Part shown: positions 17,719 through 26,956 of the stretch, piece by piece
Numbering within the stretch: the first letter of the stretch is position 1
Layout of the letters: the number at the start of each line of letters is the position of its first letter
Source: Lachnospiraceae bacterium XBB2008
GTDB lineage: Bacteria > Bacillota > Clostridia > Lachnospirales > Lachnospiraceae
Length of the DNA: 64,000 nt
Assembly: GCA_900102235.1 (NCBI GenBank)
Contig: FMVL01000004.1
Span: 259,745-323,744 of the forward strand
Direction of reading: 5' to 3'
Made by a program: the position numbers and the translations under genes
The notes under the pieces: model-generated
The model's input: only the letters and a program-made list of their open reading frames with translations
What the model was told of the DNA's origin: nothing
The model's database searches: none

Positions 17719-18588
17719 TTATTCGCTGCGGATCTCGCGGCAGCAATCGTAGTAGACCGATTCAAGCACCTCGTTCGCTCTGGTCCGGTCGATGATTGCC
17801 TTCACCAGACTGTCGAGTTCGGAACCTTCCGTATAATCGGCAGGAGCAAAATACCTGATCCTGTTATCCCGAAGCATCTTATGGACCTTGGTCTTATCCT
17901 GTCTTTCGGCATCATAAACGCCGATCGAGTGGCCGCCGTTAGTGTTGACCAGCTTCATGCACGGAATGTCCGTGTCGCTGTCGCCGATATAGATCATGTT
18001 TCTGAACGGAACCCTGTAATCCTCGGGCATGAAGTATTCGTTGACGCCCGCGTCATTTACATCCAGGGTTCCCTTCTCTATGCGAAAAAGGAACTGAGTC
18101 TTGTTCGTGAAGTTGACCACCATCGCGGGCCAGATCGGAACGCCCTTATCATCATACATGAAGGAACTCGCATAGATCTTCTCAAAAGAGTCTGCGACTT
18201 CCGTGCCCTCAATCATCTCCTTTAATCCCGAAGAAATGATATAGTGCTCGACGATGACGCCCTTCTCTGCACCATAAGCACGAATGCGCTCAAACCACTC
18301 CTTTACACCGGGGTAAAGAGCGACACGAGAGCCGTATTCCTCAAGCGACTTTCTGGTAAGCAGGATACGGCCTCTGGCCTCTTCCACCATCTTGAACATG
18401 TAGGCCAGGTTCGTATCCATCTCATTGTTCTGAGCCAGTTCGTCGGTCTCCTCCCAGAACTCCGAAACGTCTCCGTCATAGACGCTCTGTATGTAGCCCT
18501 GCGCCTGCATGTCCGTAGGCGAGAGCGTTTTGTCAAAGTCGTAGCATATCGCCAAGACAGGTCTGTCTTCTTTGGTTCTTCTGTCCAT
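17719..18588 (-). CDS. HAD-family phosphatase in the rfb operon
   Basis: 289 residues from the ATG preceded by AAAGGAATCAC; an upstream in-frame start would overlap rfbF and is not needed. HAD motifs: CYDFDKTLSP (motif I, nucleophile Asp near residue 17), IISSG (motif II), and IYIGDSDTDIPCM (motif IV). Starts 10 bp after the rfbF stop. The enzyme should hydrolyse a phosphate ester. Its place behind the CDP-sugar genes suggests a sugar phosphate or a nucleotide by-product, but this is inference. Last gene before a strong terminator. Confidence 0.85.
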   Translation of the reverse strand: MDRRTKEDRPVLAICYDFDKTLSPTDMQAQGYIQSVYDGDVSEFWEETDELAQNNEMDTNLAYMFKMVEEARGRILLTRKSLEEYGSRVALYPGVKEWFERIRAYGAEKGVIVEHYIISSGLKEMIEGTEVADSFEKIYASSFMYDDKGVPIWPAMVVNFTNKTQFLFRIEKGTLDVNDAGVNEYFMPEDYRVPFRNMIYIGDSDTDIPCMKLVNTNGGHSIGVYDAERQDKTKVHKMLRDNRIRYFAPADYTEGSELDSLVKAIIDRTRANEVLESVYYDCCREIRSE

Positions 18589-18598
18589 GTGATTCCTT

Positions 18599-19366
18599 TC
18601 AATACCGCCAGAAAGCGCGGTCCTCTTCCCAGAGTGACTCAAGCAGATCGTGGTCATGCTTCGTATCCATGCACTGCCATGAACCTTCGTGGATGAAGGA
18701 CATCAGCTCGCCGCGAGCGGCCAGCTGCTCCAGGGGCTCGTGCTCCAGGGAAGTCTTATCCCCCTCGATCAGATCGAATATGGCAGGCTCTAAGACCATG
18801 TATCCGGCATTGATCACAGGGTCATCCTGATACTTCTTCTCACGGAATGAACGCACCGTATTGCCGTCCAGCGTAAGAATCCCCTTCTCCTGAGAACGGC
18901 GTACCGATGTGATCGTCGCAGTCTTTCCGTGCTCACGGTGGAAGTCCACAAGAGCCTTGATATCAACATCACAGACACCGTCACCGTAAGTGAGCATAAA
19001 TGTCTCGTCACCGATGTACTTGCGAACGCGTTTGATACGGCCGCCGGTCATCGTCTTCTCACCGGTATCCACGATCGTCACACGCCAGGGCTCGGTACGC
19101 TGCTCCCGGATGATCATCTTCTGACCGTCCGTAAAATCAAACGTCACATCGGAAGTATGCAGGAAATAATCCGCAAACCACTCCTTGATCATATGCTGCT
19201 TGTAACCCGCACAGATAATGAAATCATTGAAACCGTAATGCGAATATTCCTTCATGATATGCCAGAGTATCGGCATGCCGCCGATCTCGATCATCGGCTT
19301 GGGCATGTATTCGGAATACTCCGATATGCGCGTGCCTGCGCCGCCTGCAAGAAGAACTACTTTCAT
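18599..19366 (-). CDS. rfbF: Glucose-1-phosphate cytidylyltransferase
   Basis: 255 residues, full length. Nucleotidyltransferase signature MKVVLLAGGAGTRISEYSE with MPKPMIEIGG, then YGDGVCDVD (metal-binding Asp) and a C-terminal GSWQCMDTKHDHDLLESLW, all typical of RfbF/DdhA. It makes CDP-glucose from CTP and glucose 1-phosphate, the first step to CDP-3,6-dideoxyhexoses. ATG overlaps the rfbG stop by 4 bp. Identification is strong because rfbG and rfbH are adjacent. Confidence 0.95.
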   Translation of the reverse strand: MKVVLLAGGAGTRISEYSEYMPKPMIEIGGMPILWHIMKEYSHYGFNDFIICAGYKQHMIKEWFADYFLHTSDVTFDFTDGQKMIIREQRTEPWRVTIVDTGEKTMTGGRIKRVRKYIGDETFMLTYGDGVCDVDIKALVDFHREHGKTATITSVRRSQEKGILTLDGNTVRSFREKKYQDDPVINAGYMVLEPAIFDLIEGDKTSLEHEPLEQLAARGELMSFIHEGSWQCMDTKHDHDLLESLWEEDRAFWRY

Positions 19367-20493
19367 CTCTTAATCTCTCCCGTAAATTCCTGTATCTGCC
19401 GGTCCATGCATGATATCACATCCGCCTCACACCCCGCCCCGCCGGACGCCTCAGATGCTTCCGCATACTCCGCATACCACTCCACGGTCTTATCCACCGC
19501 CGTGTCTATATCCCAGACCGGTCCGTAACCAAAGGTCTGCTTGAACTTCGTATTGTCGAGTTTCAGGAAGCCCGCTTCGTGAGGGCCGCCGTCGTGCTTA
19601 TTGATCCATACAGGCCAGTATCCCGCATGCTTCTCCCATTTGGAGCAAAAAAGATCCGTCATCCCGCCGGTGTTAATGCAGCTCTCATCATCGGGACCGA
19701 TGTTGTAGGCTCCCGCAAGCGCGTGGTCACGATACTGCTCCATCGCTACTACGAGGTAAGCGACCACCGGCTCCAAGACATGCTGATACGGCCTCGTGGA
19801 ATACGGGTTCCTCACAATAATATCTTCATGCTTCGAAGCCGCACGATAACAATCAGGGATTATACGATCAGTGGCAAAATCTCCGCCGCCGATCACATTG
19901 CCCGCGCGGCATGTGCTCATCGGTATATCCGCCTCATCAAACCAGCATCTGCGGTAAGTCGCGGACACCAGCTCCGAACACGATTTGGAATTCGAATACG
20001 GATCGTACCCGTCCAGGAAAAGATCCTCTGCAAAAGCCTCTCCGGACTCATCATTGCGATAGACCTTGTCTGTCGTGACATTCACGACAGACTTAACAGA
20101 GGGTGTCTGTCTGCAGCACTCAAGTACATTTACCGTGCCCATGACATTTACTTCGTATGTGTACCTGGGGTCCTTATAAGACTCGCGGACGATAGGCTGA
20201 GCCGCCATATGGATCACGATCTCGGGGCGGGTCTCATCGAAGAACGCCTTAAGTGCATCAAAGTCACGGATGTCTGCGAAGCGTGAATGAGAAGCGTTGA
20301 GCAGACAGGGCGTGACAGGTTTGATGATGTCTGACAATGCCGGCTCCGAAACAGCACCCGGATCCAGCGCATACCCGTACACCTCCGCTCCGAGGAGCGT
20401 CAGCACTCTGCACATCCAGCTGCCCTTGAACCCGGTATGGCCGGTCACCAGAACTCTTCGTCCCCTGTAAAAAGAAAGATCAAATGAACTCAT
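19363..20493 (-). CDS. rfbG: CDP-glucose 4,6-dehydratase
   Basis: 376 residues from the ATG at 20493, which has GGAG 8 bases upstream and opens MSSFDLSFYRGRRVLVTGHT; a longer in-frame start would sit further inside rfbH. The NAD-binding motif is VTGHTGFKGSWM, the Thr/Asp/Lys active-site stretch is NVTTDKVYRN, and YSNSKSCSE gives the YxxxK-type motif. The enzyme converts CDP-glucose to CDP-4-keto-6-deoxyglucose. It starts inside the last codons of rfbH and overlaps rfbF by 4 bp. Confidence 0.95.
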   Translation of the reverse strand: MSSFDLSFYRGRRVLVTGHTGFKGSWMCRVLTLLGAEVYGYALDPGAVSEPALSDIIKPVTPCLLNASHSRFADIRDFDALKAFFDETRPEIVIHMAAQPIVRESYKDPRYTYEVNVMGTVNVLECCRQTPSVKSVVNVTTDKVYRNDESGEAFAEDLFLDGYDPYSNSKSCSELVSATYRRCWFDEADIPMSTCRAGNVIGGGDFATDRIIPDCYRAASKHEDIIVRNPYSTRPYQHVLEPVVAYLVVAMEQYRDHALAGAYNIGPDDESCINTGGMTDLFCSKWEKHAGYWPVWINKHDGGPHEAGFLKLDNTKFKQTFGYGPVWDIDTAVDKTVEWYAEYAEASEASGGAGCEADVISCMDRQIQEFTGEIKR

Positions 20494-21823
20494 GTATCTT
20501 CTCCGACATGTAATCAAGCATCTCATCAGTCATGCCCGGGTATACTCCGATCCAGAAAGAATCGTTCATAACGCGATCGGTATTATCAAGCGAACCCACT
20601 ATGCGATATCCTTCTCCAGACGCGCGCATCTCATCAAAGCAGGGGTGCTTAACGAGATTACCCGAGAAAAGCATCCTCGTCTGCACGCCGCTGTCCTCCA
20701 GATGACGCACCAGATCATTACGCGATACTCCGCCTATGCAGGTCATCAGGTATCCAAACCAGCTCGGACGGGAATTCTCACAAGCCACGGGCAGGATCAG
20801 CTTGCCTGCCTCCTCAAGATCTTTAAGCGATCCGGTAAGACGGTTATAGTTTGCTATCCTCCGCTCCACGAAGGAAGGGAACTTCTCGATCTGTGCGCAG
20901 CCGATCGAAGCCTGAAGATCGGTAGCCTTTAAGTTATATCCGAGATGTGAATATACATATTTGTGGTCGTAGCCTGCGGGAAGCTCACCGTACTGTCCGT
21001 CGTAGCGATGTCCGCAGAGGTTATCCCGGCCGGAAGGACATACACAGTCGCGCCCCCAGTCGCGAAAGGACCTGACGATCTTGTGAAGCAGCGCGTTGTC
21101 AGTATATACTGCACCACCCTCGCCCATAGTCATATGATGCGGCGGGTAAAAAGATGATGTGCCTATGTCCCCAACCGTTCCGGTGAAGTACTCCTTACCG
21201 TCAAGCGTATATTTCGAACCCAGGGCATCGCAGTTATCCTCTACGAGCCAAAGGCCATGCTTATCGCAGAAAGCCTTAACCGCAGCCAGATCAAACGGGT
21301 TGCCCAGAGTATGTGCGAGCATCACCGCCTTAGTCCTGTCGGAAAGTGCTTCTTCGAGCATGGATACATCGATGTTATACTGTCCGATCGTGATATCAAC
21401 AAAAACAGGTACAGCGCCGTACTGAATGATCGGAGCAACCGTCGTCGGAAATCCCGCTGCGACCGTTATGACCTCATCACCGCGACGGATCCTGCGCTCG
21501 CCCAGGAGCGGTGATGTAAGCGCCATGAACGCTATCAGATTAGCCGATGATCCGGAATTGACCAGCGATACGTGCCGGATACCCAGATACTCACCAAACT
21601 TCTTCTCAAACTCATCGGTATATCTGCCCGATGTGAGCCAGAATTCGAGTGCGGAATCGACCAAATTGACCATCTCCGCAGAGTCATATACACGCGATGC
21701 ATAGGGGATACGGTCTCCGCGCTCGTAAGGCTTCCTGCCCTCTATATGGTAACGTTCGCAGTACTCGGCCACGAGGTCAAGTATCTGCTTACGCGCTTCT
21801 GTTTCATTCATACTTTCAAACAT
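20480..21823 (-). CDS. rfbH: CDP-4-keto-6-deoxyglucose 3-dehydrase (E1), PMP/[2Fe-2S] enzyme
   Basis: 447 residues. Aminotransferase fold in which the usual PLP lysine is replaced by His: SSFYPPHHMTMGEGG, the hallmark of RfbH/DdhC/AscC. The [2Fe-2S] motif is visible as C-x-C-x7-C (DCVCPSGRDNLC), with a further Cys in WLVEDNCDALGS roughly 57 residues earlier. It removes the 3-OH of CDP-4-keto-6-deoxyglucose together with a reductase (E3, RfbI/AscD), which is not present in this window. GGAG stands 8 bases before the ATG; promoter at 21863-21871. First gene of the rfb operon. Confidence 0.95.
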   Translation of the reverse strand: MFESMNETEARKQILDLVAEYCERYHIEGRKPYERGDRIPYASRVYDSAEMVNLVDSALEFWLTSGRYTDEFEKKFGEYLGIRHVSLVNSGSSANLIAFMALTSPLLGERRIRRGDEVITVAAGFPTTVAPIIQYGAVPVFVDITIGQYNIDVSMLEEALSDRTKAVMLAHTLGNPFDLAAVKAFCDKHGLWLVEDNCDALGSKYTLDGKEYFTGTVGDIGTSSFYPPHHMTMGEGGAVYTDNALLHKIVRSFRDWGRDCVCPSGRDNLCGHRYDGQYGELPAGYDHKYVYSHLGYNLKATDLQASIGCAQIEKFPSFVERRIANYNRLTGSLKDLEEAGKLILPVACENSRPSWFGYLMTCIGGVSRNDLVRHLEDSGVQTRMLFSGNLVKHPCFDEMRASGEGYRIVGSLDNTDRVMNDSFWIGVYPGMTDEMLDYMSEKIHEFI

Positions 21824-21862
21824 AATAAGTCTCCGTAGGAATCAGGATTTTCTCAGCATTTC

Positions 21863-21871
21863 ATTATACCA
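21863..21871 (-). promoter_or_regulatory. Extended -10 promoter for the rfbHGF-HAD operon
   Basis: Minus-strand TGGTATAAT, about 40 bases upstream of the rfbH ATG and just outside the stop of the PAP2-GDPD gene. No good -35 is seen, as expected for an extended -10. Confidence 0.6.
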
Positions 21872-21875
21872 TATA

Positions 21876-24692
21876 TTATCGAATCGATACGGCTTCCAGA
21901 CACCATATCTGATCATTCGGAATACGCGATGTAGCGCGGTAAGGCCGCGCGGATGATTCAAACAGGATCCACAGTCCCTCCGAAGTATACTGAATCTGCT
22001 CTGCACCCTCGGGAAGTGTATACGATGCATCCGGCTCCAAATATGACAGGATACCCCCTGCTTCCGCAGAACCTCCGTCACCGGGATCTGTCCCCATCTC
22101 GAACATCAACAGCGCGGAATCATCCATCTCGTGTCCCTGGCTTAAGAGCATCCTGCGAGTTCCAATGCCATTGTCCGTATCAAAAGTGATCCCCTGTATA
22201 TGTTCCGGAATCTCATATACAGCATCCGGTTCGGGCGTCCAAGACGCAGAACCTGCATCTCCTGCATCTTCATCTCCGGCCTCGGCCTCTGCTCCGGCAA
22301 TAAGTTCATCTATCTCATATTCATGCAGCTCACCATCAGTCTCATTACAGTACGACCCGACATACAGTTTCCCTTCATCCACGGTCAGGAAACTCGCAAC
22401 ATGTCCCCCACCGTCATTGGTAAGCCCGGCATCAAAGTAAACCGCATATACCGATCCCGTACTGCCTGCAGTTCCCGGATCTGTTGCACCACCTGCAGCC
22501 ACCGCCGCAGAATATCTCCCATCCATCAGATCAGAATATGACAACGCGCACACATGCCCGTCCGCATGTGTCACCCACAGCAGGCTGTTTGCGGCATCAT
22601 ACGCTATCCCGCCCGTGTGCGCCTTAAACCCGAGATCGACCACATTCAGCAGCCGTCCGTCATGATCCATCACATAGAGAATGCTGTTGCCCGTCCCCGA
22701 CTTATCATATGCAGATACGATGACACGATCGCGCCCGACCACGGTAAGTCCCTGGCAGACATAACCCGCACATACCGACTGAACCCCGTAATCATAGAGG
22801 CCGGGCATCGTAAGAGTCCTTACGCAGTTGTCCGATATAAACGAATACTCATCATGCACAGCAACCTTCGCCATGCCGGGATAGTTCGTCACAACTCCGT
22901 CCACTCCGAGTGCTGTCATCCTGCGCACATCCGCGGGCGTGTTTACGGTCCAGACATAGACCGTCGTGCCGGCCCCATGCAATGCACTCACTTCCTCCGA
23001 AGTCAGCACGGAAGCATTCACCCCGTAATAGTCTGACGGACAGTCCCTTAAGAGCACCTCGGCATCCGGCTCCGAAGTATTGCACAGTATCCTTGCCTCC
23101 GGATGCGCATCTTTGATCGCTGCCATATAATCATAGGCAAAAGAAGCATAGACCACACGATCCTGCATCCCCGCAGCTGTAACCGCGTCATATACCATCC
23201 CCGGAAAAGCGCCCCGCATCTCATCGCTTAACGACTCCACATCCGAGATATCCTTAAGTTCGAGATAGACCTCCAGATCACTTCCCGTTATAAGTTCAAG
23301 CGCCTCCGTTAGCGTAGGGATCTTCTCACCACCCGCATCCATAGCCCGGATCTCATCGAGTGTGTAGTCGCCTATCCTTCCGGATACTCCGGTGATCCTC
23401 GCCATATCGTCATCATGGAATAGAACTATCTCCCCGTCAGAAGTCAGCTGTACATCTAGCTCGATCATATCGGCCCCGATATCCATAGCCCGGCGAAAAG
23501 CAGCAAGCGTATTCTCCGGAGCCACACCGCTGTATCCGCGGTGAGCTATGACCCTGATATCGTTCTCATACGCACGTGTGGGGATATTGTCAGCATACGC
23601 AGGTACAAATCCCGCCTCTCCGAGCAGGCTGTCCGATCCCTGCATCCCATCCTGCGAGACGGAAGTTTCCCACTCCCGTGCCGCATTATAGTTGGATACC
23701 ACCTTAACCGCAGCCACGATCGCACCGAGTGCGAGCACGGCAGCCAGTGCCATGCAGATCCACTTCTTACAGAGTCTGCGCCGCCCCTCTTCAATATCCG
23801 GAGATTCCCATACATGAAATACCGCAGGCCATAAGAACATGATGAAAAATGCGGCAAACCCCTGCAGGAAGAAAGAAGCATACTTATCCGGCACTATCCA
23901 GGCCATGACCGAAGTGCCTGACGTATACAGGAAAAACAGCACTCCCGCGCCGATCGCGAACCTTAAGATCCGTACTGAAAGCCGTCCGTCAGTCTTAAAC
24001 CGCACGAAACGCCTCTCAAGCAGCCAGCCGGTCAGAAGCCCATATGAAGCTCCTGCATTGGACAGACAGCCGAACTTAAGCATCGGGAGAAAGATAATGA
24101 TACAGGATACCGCCCATAGGATGATATCCCGCTTAGAAGCCAAACCGGAACCCGGCTCCGATGCTGCGTCTACCCACTTCAGAAGAAGATCCGTCGCAAA
24201 CAGGATCCCTACGCCGACAACCAGTGAAACCGCCACATCAGCGAATGTATGCACCCCGAGATAATTACGCGAAAAAGCGACCAGAGCGATCAGACACCCT
24301 GCGAGAATACCCAGAACCCTGTGACCCCGCTCACGCTTAACAGACAGATATCCCACAGGTCCGTAAGTCGCCGTTGCCCTGGCTACATGGCCTGATGGAA
24401 AAGAATATCCCCCTGCACCCGTAAGTGCCTCCTCCACAGGCGTGATCGCAGGATCCCTGACCCACGGCCTGTCTATCTTAAACAGAAGTTTCGCCCACTG
24501 ATTGAGCCAGCAGGCAAAAGAAGTGTTAAAAGCTATAAGCTGCCCCATACGCTTATCCACGCACCAGTAAACAAGTGCAAGGAGCATAAATGTGAACAGC
24601 CCCTGAGCAAGCTCAGAGGTCTTAAGCATGAATGCATCGAATATGCCGGCAGATGCAAATCTTAGGTTCTGTAATAATATCAGGTATTTCAT
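21876..24692 (-). CDS. PAP2 phosphatase - glycerophosphodiesterase (GDPD) fusion with C-terminal extracellular region
   Basis: 938 residues from the ATG that overlaps the licD stop (ATGA). Residues ~1-190 are a PAP2 domain with all three motifs: K-x6-RP (KLLFKIDRP), PSGH (99-102) and SRNYLGVHTFAD (SR-x5-H-x3-D, 141-152). More membrane helices follow to ~335. Residues ~380-606 are a complete GDPD domain (IAHRGYSG, PENTLAAF, IELDVQL, FHDDDM). The last ~320 residues are rich in repeats of the type GGIAYDAANSLLWVTH, suggesting a beta-propeller. Likely roles: lipid-phosphate hydrolysis at the membrane and outside hydrolysis of glycerophosphodiesters such as glycerophosphocholine (inference). The central helices resemble those of the 26957-29383 protein. 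Confidence 0.85.
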   Translation of the reverse strand: MKYLILLQNLRFASAGIFDAFMLKTSELAQGLFTFMLLALVYWCVDKRMGQLIAFNTSFACWLNQWAKLLFKIDRPWVRDPAITPVEEALTGAGGYSFPSGHVARATATYGPVGYLSVKRERGHRVLGILAGCLIALVAFSRNYLGVHTFADVAVSLVVGVGILFATDLLLKWVDAASEPGSGLASKRDIILWAVSCIIIFLPMLKFGCLSNAGASYGLLTGWLLERRFVRFKTDGRLSVRILRFAIGAGVLFFLYTSGTSVMAWIVPDKYASFFLQGFAAFFIMFLWPAVFHVWESPDIEEGRRRLCKKWICMALAAVLALGAIVAAVKVVSNYNAAREWETSVSQDGMQGSDSLLGEAGFVPAYADNIPTRAYENDIRVIAHRGYSGVAPENTLAAFRRAMDIGADMIELDVQLTSDGEIVLFHDDDMARITGVSGRIGDYTLDEIRAMDAGGEKIPTLTEALELITGSDLEVYLELKDISDVESLSDEMRGAFPGMVYDAVTAAGMQDRVVYASFAYDYMAAIKDAHPEARILCNTSEPDAEVLLRDCPSDYYGVNASVLTSEEVSALHGAGTTVYVWTVNTPADVRRMTALGVDGVVTNYPGMAKVAVHDEYSFISDNCVRTLTMPGLYDYGVQSVCAGYVCQGLTVVGRDRVIVSAYDKSGTGNSILYVMDHDGRLLNVVDLGFKAHTGGIAYDAANSLLWVTHADGHVCALSYSDLMDGRYSAAVAAGGATDPGTAGSTGSVYAVYFDAGLTNDGGGHVASFLTVDEGKLYVGSYCNETDGELHEYEIDELIAGAEAEAGDEDAGDAGSASWTPEPDAVYEIPEHIQGITFDTDNGIGTRRMLLSQGHEMDDSALLMFEMGTDPGDGGSAEAGGILSYLEPDASYTLPEGAEQIQYTSEGLWILFESSARPYRATSRIPNDQIWCLEAVSIR

Positions 24693-26548
24693 GGCATCAG
24701 TCCGATCATCCCGTATCTGATCATATCGGTATTGGCAGCAAGAATCCACGATCTGTCAGCCCAGTACACAGCATAATCCGTAAACCCGAGTTTCTGAAGC
24801 TGCTGCGCTGTCTTACGTACATCAGCGGCACAGATGATGGGCAGGAACCCGGACAGATCCACACCATCCTGCGCAAAGTACTCCTCAGTCACAACCTCTA
24901 TATCCTTAAGAATCGGATACGCCTTACGCTTCTTCCGTTCATGCCTGCACAGGTAATCATAATCCGGATCATCCACGAACATTAACATGGCAGGCCGATG
25001 TGAGTCCTCGCGATACTTCTTCATGTACGCAGCCATGATCACATCCGTACCGACGAGCATCACCGTGCGATCTCCGGGGATATGATCCACACCATGGAAA
25101 CGTGCCTTCCAGACACCATAGGTGACATCCGGATCATAAAACCCGTGACGGTGCTTCCAGATACCAAACTCAGCCGGAGTCATATATCCGGCGCCATAGA
25201 GATTCTCGAGTATCCGCCACCAGTCTCTCGGCACCCGAACCTCTTCATCTTCAAACAGAAGCGTAATGGTATCCCGCATATCGATCGATCCGGAGCGTAA
25301 GTCTGCGTTATCTGCAGATCCGGTATCACTCTCGTCATCAACCATATTCGTTTTCCCGGCTTTCCCCAGGTATCTCTTACTCCCATAGTGTGTGTAGATA
25401 CCAACAGGCGCGCCTTCCTTATCATCACAGGATGCAAGCGTCTTATCCAGCATCCGGCATACCCTGCCTCTTCCGAGTATCTTCGCCGTATACTTATAAC
25501 CCTTCCAGGGAAGAAGCTTCATATCCATGAATTTGTCAAAGAAACCGTATGAATCGGCATAGAGCAGTCTCTGCAGATGTTTGATCTTAAAGAGCTTCCA
25601 GCTTTCCGAAGCCTCACTCCTGAACCCGCGATCTATCGGGAAGACATCGATCCCGATTCCCTCACAGCAATCCACCCACCAGTTATTGATCTGTATCGCG
25701 GTCGTGGATCTGTTCCTGAACTTAGCGTATCCTCCGAAGAAGCACTTATCATTATCCGGATTCTGCAGGAAATACGGCTCCTCGAACTCATCGGCAAGAG
25801 CCATCAGCTTATCGTAATCCTCCCGCAAAAGTGCCACATCTATATCATCATCACCGGGTATGATCCCTCCGTCACGGACTGTCCCCAGCATGGATCCGTA
25901 CATAGGAAAAAGAGTAAGCCCGTGATCATCGCAGAAACCTTTAAGTGTCTTAAAGAGGTCAATCTCAATATTCTTAACCCGCTCAACTAGAGCACGGTCT
26001 TCATCAATAAAGGGAAGTTTGTCTCCGAAATCTGCGATACCGAACTGCTTCGTCCAGTCGCATTCGAGCATTCGGCCCGCCTCCAGAAGCGTAGGAACAT
26101 ACTTCGTCAGATCCGGTGTCTCATACGATGACACCTCCAGGATCAACTGACCTGTATGCAATGGATCGTAAACACGATAGCACTCAAGACCGTGGCGGCC
26201 AGCGATCGTAAGAATGTCATCCACATCGTCCATCACACAAACAAAAGCAATGACACACTGATCTCCATAATGTCCTGATTTCTCACGGATAATGTCCTCA
26301 ACAGCTGCATGATCAAAAGGCCTGTAATATCCTTCAGGAACAGAACGCAATTCAACGAACCCGGAATTGCCGGAATAGTGCTTATACCATTCAGTCGCAG
26401 ATATGCCCTTCACGGAATATTTCCAGAAAAGCTCAGGTCTCGGGTCCGATGTAATCAGTCCCTCATAGAGTTCTTCATCATCTCCGGCAATCTTACGATA
26501 TCGGGATTCAGACTTTATTATATTTGCCTCATCACGAAATGTACTCAT
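24689..26548 (-). CDS. LicD-family phosphotransferase with extra flanking domains
   Basis: 619 residues. The LicD core is at ~190-420: MYGSMLGTVRDGGIIPGDDD at 216-235, with DDDID for metal and nucleotide binding, and DVFPIDR later. LicD proteins transfer phosphocholine (from CDP-choline) or related groups to sugars. Residues 1-185 are an unrecognised N-terminal domain; the last ~110 residues (MLVGTDVIMAAYMKKY onward) look like a worn Rossmann-like module. The stop overlaps the PAP2-GDPD start by 4 bp, so the two are made together. A lic1-type CDP-choline pathway is encoded at 58-61 kb. Confidence 0.85.
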   Translation of the reverse strand: MSTFRDEANIIKSESRYRKIAGDDEELYEGLITSDPRPELFWKYSVKGISATEWYKHYSGNSGFVELRSVPEGYYRPFDHAAVEDIIREKSGHYGDQCVIAFVCVMDDVDDILTIAGRHGLECYRVYDPLHTGQLILEVSSYETPDLTKYVPTLLEAGRMLECDWTKQFGIADFGDKLPFIDEDRALVERVKNIEIDLFKTLKGFCDDHGLTLFPMYGSMLGTVRDGGIIPGDDDIDVALLREDYDKLMALADEFEEPYFLQNPDNDKCFFGGYAKFRNRSTTAIQINNWWVDCCEGIGIDVFPIDRGFRSEASESWKLFKIKHLQRLLYADSYGFFDKFMDMKLLPWKGYKYTAKILGRGRVCRMLDKTLASCDDKEGAPVGIYTHYGSKRYLGKAGKTNMVDDESDTGSADNADLRSGSIDMRDTITLLFEDEEVRVPRDWWRILENLYGAGYMTPAEFGIWKHRHGFYDPDVTYGVWKARFHGVDHIPGDRTVMLVGTDVIMAAYMKKYREDSHRPAMLMFVDDPDYDYLCRHERKKRKAYPILKDIEVVTEEYFAQDGVDLSGFLPIICAADVRKTAQQLQKLGFTDYAVYWADRSWILAANTDMIRYGMIGLMP

Positions 26549-26610
26549 AAATCACATTATATTGGTTATCCTGAGAAGTAACAAGAGAGACAAAACAGGT
26601 GTACTGATTC

Positions 26611-26921
26611 CTACGCCAGCTTTTGCAGGATCTGCTTACTCCTCTCGAACCCACAAACAAGCATCAGTGTGACTACATAATCAATCAGGATCCGTACTAT
26701 TCCGTTTGTAACACTTCTTCCCGTCCAATTCCAGGCAAAAGCAAAAAGATAACACATGACAGGATGAAAAACATCGGCATATGAAACGAAAAAATGACGC
26801 CTCTGATAAGTTGTTCCGCGTCACTTCCGGTTCTGGATAAGGTATGTCCCAGAACGACCAAAAACATACCAATACCTTTCGCAAAGTCTATCCATTCTAT
26901 TCGCTTCTTCTGTTCTACCAT
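26611..26921 (-). pseudogene. Acyltransferase family 3, internally deleted and frameshifted remnant
   Basis: The N-terminal part (ATG at 26921) reads IEWIDFAKGIGMFLVVLGHT and SFHMPMFFILS, the acyltransferase-3 opening with its His and the F-x-x-S block, but runs into a stop at 26697. In another frame the same DNA continues to 26611 as GIVRILIDYVVTLMLVCGFE and a short basic tail, typical of the C-terminal helix of the same family. About 300 codons of middle part are missing. The 408-bp stretch 26549-26956 contains nothing else recognisable. Confidence 0.75.
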
Positions 26922-26956
26922 AATCGACTTGTTCAATGCGGATTACCAATACTAAT

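Noticed and set aside
26681-26884. Open frame reading MRKVLVCFWSFWDIPYPEP
   Set aside because: Frame-shifted shadow of the acyltransferase-3 pseudogene; rich in Cys and Phe with no family resemblance.
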